From NCBI GenBank assembly GCA_009780695.1, contig WQZN01000001.1, positions 248,001 through 312,000 of the forward strand: a DNA stretch of 64,000 bases. Direction: 5' to 3'. How positions within the stretch are numbered: the stretch's first letter is position 1; the number at the start of each line of letters is the position of its first letter. The DNA comes from Microbacteriaceae bacterium (GTDB lineage: Bacteria > Actinomycetota > Actinomycetes > Actinomycetales > Microbacteriaceae). The translations under genes were made by a program, and so were the position numbers. Shown in pieces: positions 34,833-43,343 of this stretch. A model generated the notes under the pieces. The model was given only the letters and a program-made list of their open reading frames with translations, searched no databases and was not told the origin of the DNA.

Positions 34833-35843
34833 ATGGCATCCGTGCGCTCGCGCGTCTGGCAGGACGGGAAGCAGATCGCCGACGATTTCCCCTTCGAGGA
34901 GATCTCGGACTACCTCGCACGCGCCGACACCCTCACCTGGGTCGATCTGACCGACCCCGACCACGAGCTGCTGCTCGGCCTCGCCGACGAGCTGAGCCTC
35001 GACCCGCTCGCCGTCGAGGACGCGATCGAGCGGGTGGAACGGCCCAAGGCGCTGCGGTACGCCAGCCACACCTTCTTCACCGTATACGCCACGGTGTGCG
35101 TCGACGAGCCGGCCGCCGCGCAGGACCGTGGCGACGGCATCCCCGTGCGCCTCGAACTGCACAAGATCTCGGCCTTCGTGCTGCCGAACGGCCTCGTCAC
35201 GGTGCACAACGACGGCTTCGACGTCGACGGGCTGCTCGAACGGTGGCAGGACAACGCCGACCTGCTGCGGTACGGCGTCGGCACCCTCGTCCACGGCCTG
35301 CTCGACTCGGTCGTCGACAGCCACTTCGAGACCGTGCAGGTGCTCGACGACACGATCGAGGGCCTCGAGGACGGGTTGTTCGACGACCGCGCCGTCGCGG
35401 CGCATGTGCAGCGCTCCACCTACCAGGTGCGCAAGGAGCTCGTGCAGCTGCGCCGCGTCGTGCTGCCGATGCGCGAGGTCGTCAACGGCGTGCTGCGGCA
35501 CCGCCACGAAGCAGGGGCGGCGGCCGAGCTGGATGCCTCGTACGACGACCTGTACGACCACGTCCTGCGGGTCACCGAGTGGACCGAGTCGCTGCGCGAC
35601 ATGGTCACGGCGATGTTCGAGACGAACCTGTCGCTGCAGGACTCGCGCCTCAACAACGTCATGAAGAAGCTCACCGGCTGGGCCGCGATCATCGCGGTGC
35701 CGACGGCGGTCACGGGCTACTTCGGCCAGAACGTGCCGTACCCGGGCTTCGGGAAGTGGTGGGGCTTCCTGCTCAGCGTGGGGGTCATCGTCGGCATCGG
35801 CAGCACGCTCTACGTCGTCTTCAAGCGCAAGAACTGGATCTAG
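34833..35843 (+). CDS. CorA-family Mg2+/divalent-cation channel
   Basis: A 336-residue inner-membrane protein. A long cytoplasmic N-terminal funnel (about 1-275, with a helix-rich stalk) is followed by two C-terminal membrane helices. The pore motif, normally GMN, is GQN here (GYFGQNVPYP), a variant common in actinobacterial CorA-like proteins; the ion may differ from Mg2+. The charged C-terminus (FKRKNWI) is typical of CorA. Confidence 0.88.
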   Translation: MASVRSRVWQDGKQIADDFPFEEISDYLARADTLTWVDLTDPDHELLLGLADELSLDPLAVEDAIERVERPKALRYASHTFFTVYATVCVDEPAAAQDRGDGIPVRLELHKISAFVLPNGLVTVHNDGFDVDGLLERWQDNADLLRYGVGTLVHGLLDSVVDSHFETVQVLDDTIEGLEDGLFDDRAVAAHVQRSTYQVRKELVQLRRVVLPMREVVNGVLRHRHEAGAAAELDASYDDLYDHVLRVTEWTESLRDMVTAMFETNLSLQDSRLNNVMKKLTGWAAIIAVPTAVTGYFGQNVPYPGFGKWWGFLLSVGVIVGIGSTLYVVFKRKNWI

Positions 35844-35933
35844 CAAGCTGCCGGTGCGAGCGCCCAGGGCCGTTTGATACGCTCGCCGAGTTGTTGCGTC
35901 ACCCCCCTAATGAGGCGCAGCACGCACCCGAAT

Positions 35934-36803
35934 ATGACCGAGTACCCCACCCGACGTTCTCTGCGCGAAGCCGAAGCCGCGCGCGCCCGCGCCCAGGACG
36001 AGGCCGCTCCGCCGCCCTTCCGCTGGACCCTCGAGCCCGAGGCCCGAGTCGAGGCGCCGCCTGCAGCCGCCGCGGCGCCCCAGCCTGCCGCGACGCCGAC
36101 GCCGCGGCATCCGCACCATCGCGTCCGTCTCTCGCGGCGCGCCCGCGCCCGCATCCTGATGTCGGCGGGCGCCTCGATCCTGCTCGCCGGCAGCGCGGCC
36201 GTCGCCCTTCCGGCGGACGCCGCGACGATCCCCGGCGGACACACCGTCTATGCGAGCCAGCTGCTCGCCGACCCGCAGAGCTTCAAGGTCGCCGCGGATG
36301 CGGCGGGCCCCTCGATCGTCACCGACACCTACGGCGTCGAGCGGCCCAGTGCGGCGGACGTGAACTCGACCGCGGCGGGTTCCGGCATCACCTTCACGGT
36401 CGGCGGCACGACGAACGCCGATTGGGCGGCGCTCGTGCTGCAGGACGCCTCGCTGCCGGTCACGCGCAACAACCTGACCGTGATCCTGCAGTGGATGGAC
36501 TCCGAGAACTCGCCGCAGGACTGGTGGCTGCGCAACAACCCGCTCAACAACGGCCTCGGCTCGGGCGGCGGCGCGGGCTTCGGCAGCTATTCCGACCTGC
36601 AGACCGCGGCGTCGTATGTCGCGCAGCAGCTCGACCGCTCGCTCTTCGCCGGCATCCACGATGCGCTCGCCGCCGACTCGGCGCCGTCGGTCACCGCCCA
36701 GGCGATCATGGCCTCGGCGTGGGCGGGCAGCCACTACGGCTACGGCTCGCTGTGGCACGGCGTCGACGTGCCGATCGTCGCCGCGCCGGCCTCCGACTGG
36801 TAG
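35934..36803 (+). CDS. secreted or surface protein, unknown
   Basis: A 289-residue protein starting MTEYPTRRSLREAEAARARA, an Arg/Glu opening common in Microbacteriaceae surface proteins. A Pro/Ala-rich stretch (about 30-60) precedes a basic patch and a hydrophobic segment (about 74-94, LMSAGASILLAGSAAVALPA) that acts as signal or anchor. The exported part has ENSPQDWWLRNNPLNNGLG, which resembles the lysozyme/glucosaminidase-like segment of peptidoglycan hydrolases, but the catalytic residues are not assured. No ribosome site or -10 box is obvious. Confidence 0.6.
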   Translation: MTEYPTRRSLREAEAARARAQDEAAPPPFRWTLEPEARVEAPPAAAAAPQPAATPTPRHPHHRVRLSRRARARILMSAGASILLAGSAAVALPADAATIPGGHTVYASQLLADPQSFKVAADAAGPSIVTDTYGVERPSAADVNSTAAGSGITFTVGGTTNADWAALVLQDASLPVTRNNLTVILQWMDSENSPQDWWLRNNPLNNGLGSGGGAGFGSYSDLQTAASYVAQQLDRSLFAGIHDALAADSAPSVTAQAIMASAWAGSHYGYGSLWHGVDVPIVAAPASDW

Positions 36804-36895
36804 GCCGCCCTCGTCGCGACCTGGCTGCGGCGGTTGACGCGCGGCTTCGGCGTCCACAGCCCCCGTTTCGCGGCATCCGGCACCAGGATGGAAGC

Positions 36896-37870
36896 GTGAC
36901 GACCTCCACCGAAGTGTCCTGGCAGCTCGACGACATCACGATGTACGGCACGGTGACCGTGCCCGACGGCACGGGGCCGTTCCCGGCCGTAGCGGTCGTC
37001 GCGGGCAGCGGCCCGACCGATCGCGACTGGAACTCGCCGATGCTGCCCGGCACGAACGGCAGCGGGAAGCTGCTCGCCGAGGCGCTCGCCGAGGCCGGCT
37101 TCGCGAGCATCCGCTACGACAAGCGCGCCTCGGGCCCGCACGTCATGGAGAACCTGCCCCGACTCATCGGCACGTTCAGCATGGCCTCGCACCTCGCCGA
37201 GCTCGAGGCGGCCGTCGCGGCGCTGGCGGCCGAGGCATCCGTCGACATCACGCGGCTCGCGGGCCTCGGCAACTCGGAGGGCACGCTGCACGTGCTGCAC
37301 TACGCGAACAGCGGGCAGCGGATGCCGCTCGCCGCGGTCGTGCTCGCCGCCCCTCCCGGCCGCCCGGTCGGCGAGGTCCTGCGCACCCAGCTGACCGCGC
37401 AGCTCGCCCTCGTCGGCGCGGCCGAGCACCAGCCGCTGCTCGACGCGGCGATGGAGCGCTACTCGGCGGGCGAGCCGATGGCGCCGGATGTCGCGCTGCC
37501 CGAACAGCTGCGCCAGCTGCTGCTGTCGTTCGAGGCCCCGGCGAACCTGCCGCTCGCGCGCGAGCTGTGGAACGAGGGCGCGGCGGCCGGCCTTGCGGAG
37601 GTCGCGCAGCCCACGCTCGTGCTGCTCGGCGAGAAGGACCTGCAGGTGGATGCCCGCGCCGACGGCGGCCCGCTCGAAGCCGCGGCGGCCGAGCGCCCGA
37701 ACGTCGCGATCACGTACCTGCCCAACGCGAACCACATCCTCAAAGAGGAGCTGCGGCCGATGGCCGAGGTCGCGCAGGCGCCCGGCACCAACTACAACGA
37801 GGACGGCACCCGGCTCGACCCGCAGGCCGTCGACGCGATCGTCGCGTTCCTGCGCGAGAAGCTCCGGTGA
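36896..37870 (+). CDS. alpha/beta hydrolase
   Basis: A 324-residue cytoplasmic hydrolase of the BAAT/dienelactone-like group. VAVVAGSGPTDRDWN (about 29-43) is the oxyanion strand; GLGNSEG (about 120-126) replaces the usual GHSxG elbow, with Ser as nucleophile; LLGEKDLQVD carries the acid and NANHILKEE the His. GTG 36896 has CAGGAT 6 nt upstream. It converges on the sigma-factor gene with 7 nt between stops. Substrate unknown. Confidence 0.82.
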   Translation: MTTSTEVSWQLDDITMYGTVTVPDGTGPFPAVAVVAGSGPTDRDWNSPMLPGTNGSGKLLAEALAEAGFASIRYDKRASGPHVMENLPRLIGTFSMASHLAELEAAVAALAAEASVDITRLAGLGNSEGTLHVLHYANSGQRMPLAAVVLAAPPGRPVGEVLRTQLTAQLALVGAAEHQPLLDAAMERYSAGEPMAPDVALPEQLRQLLLSFEAPANLPLARELWNEGAAAGLAEVAQPTLVLLGEKDLQVDARADGGPLEAAAAERPNVAITYLPNANHILKEELRPMAEVAQAPGTNYNEDGTRLDPQAVDAIVAFLREKLR

Positions 37871-37877
37871 GGCACGG

Positions 37878-39656
37878 TCACAGGCCCGAGATCGCCGGCC
37901 CGAAACGACCCGAGCCGCTCACATAGCGGGCCGTCACCTGTGTGACGAGCAGCGGAAGCGTGCCCGTCCCGCTGCCGGTTTCATCGAGCGAGATCTGGAC
38001 AGCGCCCTGTGTCACGCCGAGGGCGTCGCTGCCCGAGACCAACACGGTCGCATTCGGTGCACCCGCCACCGTCACGGCACCGAGGGGCGCGCTCACGCTC
38101 GAAGGAGGCGTGAGCGCGGCATAGCTCGCCGTGGTCTGGCTCGACGCGCCCGAGATCGGCTTCTGCGTGACAGTGAGCGAGGACGAGCCCACCGCGACCC
38201 AGGTCAGCTGCCCCGTCGAGTACGAGCCGTGCGAACCGACCGTGACCGAGGTCTGGTTCGAGCCGTTCGAGATCGTGACGGTCGCGCCGGGGTCGCCCGT
38301 GCCCGACACGATCGGGTAGTACAGGCCGCCGCCCGAGTCGGCCGTCGCCGTGAGCTGGGCGGGCACGTGCGTCGGGGCCGGAGTCGGGGTCGGTGTCGAC
38401 GACGGCGTGGGCTTCGACGTCGGCGCGCTCGAGCGAGCGGGTTGCGGCGCGGGGGCCGGGCGGGATGCCGGAGCGGGCGGTGCGACCACCGGCTGCGGGG
38501 CCACGACCGGGGCGGCCGGTTTCGGCGGAGGGGCGGCGGGCGTGGCAGCCGGTTTCGGCGCAGCAGGCTTCGGGACCGGGGGCACCGGCGCTGGGGCGGC
38601 GGCGGGCGTCGTGGCGGCCACCGGGGCGGAGACCGCGGCCGGGGCTTCCGTCTTCACGGGCGTCGGCCCGCCCGCACTCGCGGCGAACGCGATGCCGGCC
38701 GCCACCGCGCCGACCGCGACGGCCGATCCGCCGCCGATCGCCGCGTTGCGCGCCCAGCCGGGCTTCGCCAGCAGCGCGCCGATCTTGGCAGCCGCGCCGC
38801 CCTTGGTCGCGGCCGCACCGCCCGCGGCGCCTGCGCCGACGGTCGCCGCGCTCGCGACGGCGGGGTGGACGGCCGCGCCGTAGGCCGTCGCCGCGCCCGC
38901 GCCGAGGAAGCCGATGAGGATGAGCACGCCGAGGCGGCTCTTCGCCTCCGTCATCTCGGCGGCGGCAAGCGGGCAGCGGTCGCACTCGTCGAGGTGCGCG
39001 TCGAGGCGGTCCTGATCGCGGGCGGGCAGCGACTTGCGCGTCTGGGCGGCGAGGCGATCGATCGTCCAGCGGCACTCGGAGCCTTCGGGCACGGATGCCA
39101 CGTGCGCCTGCACCCACGCGTGCCGCAGCCCCTCGCGGGCGCGCTTGGCGAGCGCCGACACGGCGTTCGGCTTGATGCCGAGCAGGGCGGCGACCTCGCG
39201 CGGCGGGCGCTGCTCGGCCTCGGTGTACCAGAGCACCTCCTGCCAGCGCGTCGGCAGCGTGTTGAAGGCCTGCACGGTGAGGCCCTGGTCGAACTTCTCG
39301 GAGAAGGCCTCGTCGCTCGTGGAGGGGTCGACGGCCTCGAACTCGTCCGGCGTGATCTCGGCGGGCTTCGCGCCCCAGCGCGCGGCCACCGAACGGACGG
39401 TCGCCACGAGATACGGCCGGAAGGCGACCGTCGGGCCGTTGCCGCTCTGGATCGCGCGCATGACGCGCACGAACGACTCGGAGACGAGGTCTTCGGCGTC
39501 GAACGCCGAGGTCACCGCGCGCGCGGCGGCGAGGCCGGCGCTGTGGTGGCGGTCCCAGAGCACCCCGTACGCCTGCTTGTCGCCCGCCCGGACGCGGTCG
39601 AGCAGCGCCGCGTCGCTCAGGACGGGCGCTGCGGAGGTTTCAGTGACAGCAGACAT
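37878..39656 (-). CDS. ECF sigma factor fused to anti-sigma-like membrane region
   Basis: A 592-residue fusion. Residues about 16-95 are sigma region 2 (AFDAEDLVSESFVRVMRAIQ at 51-70) and 128-182 region 4 (LPTRWQEVLWYTEAEQRP, LGIKPNAVSALAKRAREGL). A zinc-binding anti-sigma motif follows: Cys195, His221, Cys225, Cys228 (HLDECDRC). Two membrane helices (about 243-262 and 304-326) lead to a Pro/Ala/Thr-rich linker (331-440) and a C-terminal beta-rich, Ig-like domain outside the cell. So one chain holds sigma, restraint and sensor. Some actinobacterial ECF groups are known with such tails. Confidence 0.88.
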   Translation of the reverse strand: MSAVTETSAAPVLSDAALLDRVRAGDKQAYGVLWDRHHSAGLAAARAVTSAFDAEDLVSESFVRVMRAIQSGNGPTVAFRPYLVATVRSVAARWGAKPAEITPDEFEAVDPSTSDEAFSEKFDQGLTVQAFNTLPTRWQEVLWYTEAEQRPPREVAALLGIKPNAVSALAKRAREGLRHAWVQAHVASVPEGSECRWTIDRLAAQTRKSLPARDQDRLDAHLDECDRCPLAAAEMTEAKSRLGVLILIGFLGAGAATAYGAAVHPAVASAATVGAGAAGGAAATKGGAAAKIGALLAKPGWARNAAIGGGSAVAVGAVAAGIAFAASAGGPTPVKTEAPAAVSAPVAATTPAAAPAPVPPVPKPAAPKPAATPAAPPPKPAAPVVAPQPVVAPPAPASRPAPAPQPARSSAPTSKPTPSSTPTPTPAPTHVPAQLTATADSGGGLYYPIVSGTGDPGATVTISNGSNQTSVTVGSHGSYSTGQLTWVAVGSSSLTVTQKPISGASSQTTASYAALTPPSSVSAPLGAVTVAGAPNATVLVSGSDALGVTQGAVQISLDETGSGTGTLPLLVTQVTARYVSGSGRFGPAISGL

Positions 39657-39748
39657 GGGGAGTTCTCGTCAGGGATGTCGTGTCTCAGGCGGGTAGTGGC
39701 GACTCTACGTCACCTAGCTGATCGCTGAGAGCGGGGAGGGCGTACCGG

Positions 39749-40078
39749 TCAGTTCGCCGGCACCAGCGCGAGCGGCCGCGGCACGGCGAGCCTCACGGAC
39801 AGCAGCGCGATGAGGCAGTCCTCGCTCTCGCGGACCATGAGGTGCAGCACGCCGTCGACGCGCGAGACGGTGAGGCCGCCGCTGAGCGCGGCGGCCGAGA
39901 GGGTGGCCGCCGGCAGGTGCAGCAGCCCGGCAGCGGTCTTCCACGGCAGCGTCTCGGGCAGGTGCTCGACGACATCCCGCGCGACGGCCCGCACGAAGCG
40001 GCGCCACTCGCCGGGGGCCTTCTCTGCGGCGAGCGCGTGTGCGACGCGCAGGTCGTCGAGCTCGATGACGTTGCTCAT
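39749..40078 (-). CDS. 109-residue protein, unknown
   Basis: A cytoplasmic protein beginning MSNVIELDDLRVAHALAAEK, with helix-rich charged first half (EWRRFVRAVARDVVEHLPE) and a leucine-rich second half. No family is recognised. ATG 40078 is preceded by GAGAGG. It lies 92 nt upstream of the sigma-factor gene on the same strand and follows an unusual 450-nt region with strong hairpins; a role in regulation of the sigma gene is speculative. Confidence 0.6.
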   Translation of the reverse strand: MSNVIELDDLRVAHALAAEKAPGEWRRFVRAVARDVVEHLPETLPWKTAAGLLHLPAATLSAAALSGGLTVSRVDGVLHLMVRESEDCLIALLSVRLAVPRPLALVPAN

Positions 40079-40164
40079 GTCTGCCTCTCTGATGGTGCGG
40101 GCCGCGGTGCGGAACTTCTGGACCTCTGGAACCGTGCCGCGCACTGCGTGCCACGGGGAGACAC

Positions 40165-40195
40165 GAGGGGCCGCCGCCCCACACGGCAGCCCCTC
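40165..40195. terminator. strong hairpin in the leader region
   Basis: GAGGGGC (40165-40171) pairs with GCCCCTC (40189-40195), with an inner CCG/CGG pairing. It is symmetric enough to act on either strand. Confidence 0.5.
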
Positions 40196-40252
40196 TCGGC
40201 CCTAGCCCGCGCGCTGTGCGCGCTGGGCACCCCCTTGTCGGCCGGTCTCGGA

Positions 40253-40270
40253 GACCTGGCAAGCCAGGTC
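40253..40270. other. perfect 8-bp hairpin with AA loop
   Basis: GACCTGGC, AA, GCCAGGTC. Function unknown. Confidence 0.5.
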
Positions 40271-40345
40271 GATCGGGCGCCCCTTATTCGCCCTTCGCAA
40301 TGAAAAGACCCGGGGGTCGCGGGATCGTGACGCGGGTCGCAGAAC

Positions 40346-40361
40346 TTTTTTGGGGTTTTTT
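40346..40361. other. phased A/T-tracts (T6-G4-T6)
   Basis: Two six-base T runs with 10-bp phasing, in DNA otherwise very GC-rich. Such phasing bends DNA (established). As a terminator it would need an upstream plus-strand gene, and there is none. Confidence 0.7.
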
Positions 40362-40391
40362 CTGGGCCGGTTGGGGGCGCGCGCCGTCAGA

Positions 40392-40454
40392 CACCGATCC
40401 GGTGAAAACGGGTCGAGGATGCCGCGCGCTGCGGCCCCTTCGACCGAATCGGTG
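40392..40454. repeat. CACCGATTCGGT-family repeat, diverged copy
   Basis: CACCGATCCGGT and ACCGAATCGGTG pair at 11 of 12 positions. The arms match those at 25147-25230, but the core does not. Confidence 0.7.
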
Positions 40455-40530
40455 ACTTTCCGCCACACACGGGGTGCGCTGCCCGCGGCGGCCGATCAGG
40501 CCCGCGGGTCAGCGGGCGACGGCCCTGCGT

Positions 40531-41061
40531 TCAGCCGCACCAGCCCGTGAGCGCGATGATCTCGGCCGCGATCTCGGCGACGGAGCGGCCGTCGGTGGCG
40601 ACACGGTGGACGGAGGCATCCGCCCGCGCCTCGAGCTCGCGCGCCGCCGCGATGCTGCGCTCGACGTGCTCGGCGAAGGCCGAGCCGATCTCGCGCCCCG
40701 CCAGCCGCGCACGCGCCGTCTCGTCGGCCGCCGTGAGCAGAACCCGGGTCGCGCGGACCTCGCCGCCGAGCGCCGCGGCGAGGACATCCGCCTCGAGCAC
40801 GCTCACGGTGTTCGTGTAGACGAGCCTGCGCCAGCCGATCTCGCGATAGTTGCGCCACATCGCGGCGAGATTGCGCTCGGCCAGGTCGATGCCCTGCCGC
40901 CAGGGCATCGGGTGGGCCTGGTCGAGGTTGTCGCCTTCGATGACCGCATGCCGGACATCCGCCCGCGCGAGCAGCTGCGAGACCTCGAGCGCCACCGTCG
41001 ACTTGCCGACACCGGCACGACCGCCGATGAAGAGCACCTCGGTGGGATCGCCGCCGTTCAT
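40531..41061 (-). CDS. P-loop kinase/AAA_33-type ATPase
   Basis: A 176-residue nucleotide-binding protein. Walker A is GGRAGVGKS (13-21); HAVIEGDNLDQ could be the substrate-binding acidic region of small-molecule kinases; later LLTAADETARARLAGRE resembles the lid. It fits the gluconate/adenylylsulfate kinase-like fold (AAA_33), but the substrate is unknown. CAAGCT lies 6 nt before the ATG. It is divergent from the NUDIX gene. Confidence 0.78.
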   Translation of the reverse strand: MNGGDPTEVLFIGGRAGVGKSTVALEVSQLLARADVRHAVIEGDNLDQAHPMPWRQGIDLAERNLAAMWRNYREIGWRRLVYTNTVSVLEADVLAAALGGEVRATRVLLTAADETARARLAGREIGSAFAEHVERSIAAARELEARADASVHRVATDGRSVAEIAAEIIALTGWCG

Positions 41062-41115
41062 CGCCTCAGCTTGGCACGATGCCGGGCCGGGCGGCCTCGG
41101 CACAGCGGGCGTCCG

Positions 41116-41121
41116 TAGGCT
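41116..41121 (+). promoter_or_regulatory. -10 box, leaderless promoter of NUDIX gene
   Basis: TAGGCT, 6 nt before the ATG at 41128. Confidence 0.55.
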
Positions 41122-41127
41122 CGGAGC

Positions 41128-41667
41128 ATGGCCTGGAAGACGCTCACCACCCGCACCGGCTACGAGAACCCGTGGATCCGGGTGCGGGAGGACACCGTCA
41201 TCCACCCCGATGGGCAGGAAGGCCTCTACGGCGTCGTCGAGCTGCGGCCGGCGGTGTTCGTGGTGGCGCTCGACGATTCCGACCGCGTGGCGCTGATCGA
41301 GATCGAGCGGTACACCGTCGGCACGTCGCTCGAGGTGCCTGGCGGGGGCGGCGACGGCGAGGACCCGCTCGCGGCCGCTCAGCGCGAACTGCTCGAGGAG
41401 ACCGGGCTCGTGGCATCCGCATGGGCCCGCCTCGGCGACGTCTTCGCGCTCAACGGCGCCGCGCACGCGCGCGAGCACGTCTTCCTCGCGCGCGGATTGC
41501 GGGCCGCAGAGGATGCCGGGCACACGCAGGCCGAGGAGGGGATCTCGGCGGTGCGCTTCGTGCCGTTCGGCGAGGCGGTGGCCATGATCGGCGACGGCCG
41601 CATCACCGACAACGAGACGATCGCGGCGCTGGCCCTGGCGGGCATCGAGCTGGGCCGCTTCGCCTGA
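41128..41667 (+). CDS. NUDIX hydrolase, ADP-sugar pyrophosphatase type
   Basis: A 179-residue pyrophosphohydrolase. The NUDIX box is complete at 72-94, fitting GX5EX7REUXEEXGU, with REL-L-EETGL. WKTLTTRTGYENPWIRVRED and VELRPAVFVVALD resemble the ADP-ribose pyrophosphatase group. These enzymes clear toxic nucleotide-sugars. It converges on a transporter gene across a pair of palindromes. Confidence 0.9.
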   Translation: MAWKTLTTRTGYENPWIRVREDTVIHPDGQEGLYGVVELRPAVFVVALDDSDRVALIEIERYTVGTSLEVPGGGGDGEDPLAAAQRELLEETGLVASAWARLGDVFALNGAAHAREHVFLARGLRAAEDAGHTQAEEGISAVRFVPFGEAVAMIGDGRITDNETIAALALAGIELGRFA

Positions 41668-41695
41668 CCTGTGCCCGTGCCCCGGTCCGTGCCCC

Positions 41696-41752
41696 TGCGG
41701 CGTCACTTGATGTCGCAATCCGCGTGGCAATCATGCATCATCTGACGCCGCA
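41696..41752. repeat. GCGGCGTCA palindrome, copy 3
   Basis: TGCGGCGTCACTTGATG with imperfect complement ending at 41752. Related to 13262-13318; first of a tandem pair. Confidence 0.8.
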
Positions 41753-41771
41753 CGAATCGGGGGGTGAGGCC

Positions 41772-41824
41772 CGGCGTCGCGTGATGCTGGAATCGCGGCC
41801 GCATTCCGGCATCACGTGACGCCG
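41772..41824. repeat. GCGGCGTCA palindrome, copy 4
   Basis: CGGCGTCGCGTGATGCTGGA-type arms of 22 bp match at 20 positions. It lies 19 nt after copy 3, at the convergent NUDIX/transporter junction. Confidence 0.85.
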
Positions 41825-41840
41825 CACACGACTGGCGAGC

Positions 41841-43223
41841 TCAGAGCGTCCGCAGCTTGACGGCGACCTGCACCGCGGCGAGCGCGGCGGCCGCCACGGC
41901 GACCCAGAGCACCGCCTCGGCCGCCGAGGCCTGCGCCGCCAACGACCCCGTGGCCGCGCCCGACAGCACGAGCGCCATCGACACCGCGGCGGCGCCGGCG
42001 GACTGGCCGACGGTGCGGTTCGTGTTCAGCACGGCCGAGGCGCTCGCGGCATACTGCAACGGCGCCGCCGCCATCATGTCGCGGTTGTTGGGACTCTGGA
42101 AGGTGCCGAAGCCGAGGCCGCACACGGCCGTGGCGACGAGCACGAGCCACACGGGCGGGTGGTCGCCGAGCAGCGCGCACAGCGCGAGACCAACGGTCAG
42201 GATCGTCAGGCCGGCGATCGCGAGGTAGGCCGGTCGGATGCGGTCGGCGAGGCGGCCCGAGAGCGGCGCCACGAACACGATCACGAGCGGCCACGGCGTG
42301 AACAGCAGCGCGGACTCCAGCGGCGTCGCGCCGTACGCGCTCTGGAAGAGGAACGGCAACGCCACGAACGCGATGCCCTGGCCCAGGAACGAGGCCCAGG
42401 CGGTGCCGACCGTGATGCTGAACACCCCGGTGAAGAGGCCGAGCGGGATGAGGGGCCGGGGCGCGCGGCGCTCCTGCCGGATGAACAGCGCGATGAGCAC
42501 CGCGCACGCCACGAGCAGCACGGCCGCGATCCACAGCGTGCCGACCGCGGCGAGCTGCCGCATGCCGATCAGGAAGCAGCCGATCGCGGCGGCGATCAGC
42601 ACGGCGCCGCGCCAGTCGTAGTCGCCGCGCTGCGAGACGCGGCTCGGCACGAAGAACACGGCGATCGCGAACGCGATGACGCCGACCGGCACGTTGATGA
42701 GGAACAGCCACGGCCAGCTGAGGGTCTGCAGGATGACGCCGCCGAGCGTCGGGCCGATCGAGGTGCCGAGCGCCACCGTCATGGCGTTGATGCCGAAGAT
42801 CTGGCCGAGCTTGTCGGGCGGGAAGATGTTGCGGAACAGCGGCAGCGCGACGGCGAGGATGACCGCCGAGCCGAGCCCCTGCACGACGCGGAACATCACG
42901 AGCGCGGTGAGCGAGCCCGAGAGCGCGCAGCCGAGCGACGCGAGCGTGAAGACCGGCACGCCGATCAGGTAGAGGCGGCGGCGCCCGACCTGATCGCCGA
43001 GGGCGCTCGTCGCGGGCACCGCGCACGCGACGGCGAGCAGGAAGGCCGTCGCGACCCACACCGTCTCGGCGGGCGCGACGTGCAGCTCGCGCGACAGCTT
43101 GGGCAGCGCCACGTTCACGATCGACGTGTCGATCGTCGCCATGAGGGTCGAGAGCAGGATCGACACGACGGCGAGGTTGCGGCGCAGCGGGGAGAGCTCG
43201 GCGGGGGCGGCTGCGGTCGTCAT
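41841..43223 (-). CDS. MFS transporter, DHA2 drug-exporter type
   Basis: A 460-residue protein with about 14 membrane segments, the DHA2 number. Seen: LMATIDTSIVNVALPKLSRE (TM1, motif D1 with Asp), ALGDQVGRRRLYL (motif A) and FRVVQGLGSAVI (motif B with Arg). Motif C appears as GPTLGGVI. ATG 43223 (or the GTG at 43226). An inverted repeat at 43230-43251 sits over the promoter. Substrate unknown, likely a drug-like compound. Confidence 0.88.
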   Translation of the reverse strand: MTTAAAPAELSPLRRNLAVVSILLSTLMATIDTSIVNVALPKLSRELHVAPAETVWVATAFLLAVACAVPATSALGDQVGRRRLYLIGVPVFTLASLGCALSGSLTALVMFRVVQGLGSAVILAVALPLFRNIFPPDKLGQIFGINAMTVALGTSIGPTLGGVILQTLSWPWLFLINVPVGVIAFAIAVFFVPSRVSQRGDYDWRGAVLIAAAIGCFLIGMRQLAAVGTLWIAAVLLVACAVLIALFIRQERRAPRPLIPLGLFTGVFSITVGTAWASFLGQGIAFVALPFLFQSAYGATPLESALLFTPWPLVIVFVAPLSGRLADRIRPAYLAIAGLTILTVGLALCALLGDHPPVWLVLVATAVCGLGFGTFQSPNNRDMMAAAPLQYAASASAVLNTNRTVGQSAGAAAVSMALVLSGAATGSLAAQASAAEAVLWVAVAAAALAAVQVAVKLRTL

Positions 43224-43229
43224 CACGGA

Positions 43230-43251
43230 ATAGTTTAGCTTTGCTAACTAT
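43230..43251. promoter_or_regulatory. operator-like inverted repeat before the DHA2 gene
   Basis: ATAGTTTAGC and GCTAACTAT pair with one base gap. This resembles MarR/TetR-type operators and is AT-rich. The regulator gene is not adjacent. Confidence 0.5.
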
Positions 43252-43331
43252 CTGTGGGCTGCGAGCGGATGCCGGTCGCCCCGCACGGCGCGGCGACGCC
43301 CGCCCATTCCCCGGTGGCCACCCGCTCACAC

Positions 43332-43337
43332 TATGTT
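43332..43337 (+). promoter_or_regulatory. -10 box, leaderless promoter
   Basis: TATGTT, 6 nt before the GTG at 43344. Confidence 0.55.
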
Positions 43338-43343
43338 TTGCGC

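Larger units (their letters stand above)
40079..40530. other. 452-nt region: possible long leader, hairpins and A-tracts
   Basis: No gene is supported. It holds, in the direction of the minus-strand genes, a dispersed repeat (40392-40454), phased A-tracts (40346-40361), a perfect hairpin (40253-40270) and a terminator-like hairpin (40165-40195). A promoter within it would give a leader of 150-270 nt for the 109-residue gene. Confidence 0.6.

Noticed and set aside
40346..40361. T-runs as a rho-independent terminator
   Set aside because: The T-runs are on the plus strand, and no plus-strand gene lies upstream to terminate.
40531..41730. A 399-residue reading frame over the P-loop kinase and NUDIX genes
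   Set aside because: The upstream part is antisense to a NUDIX gene with a perfect motif; the kinase begins at the ATG at 41061.
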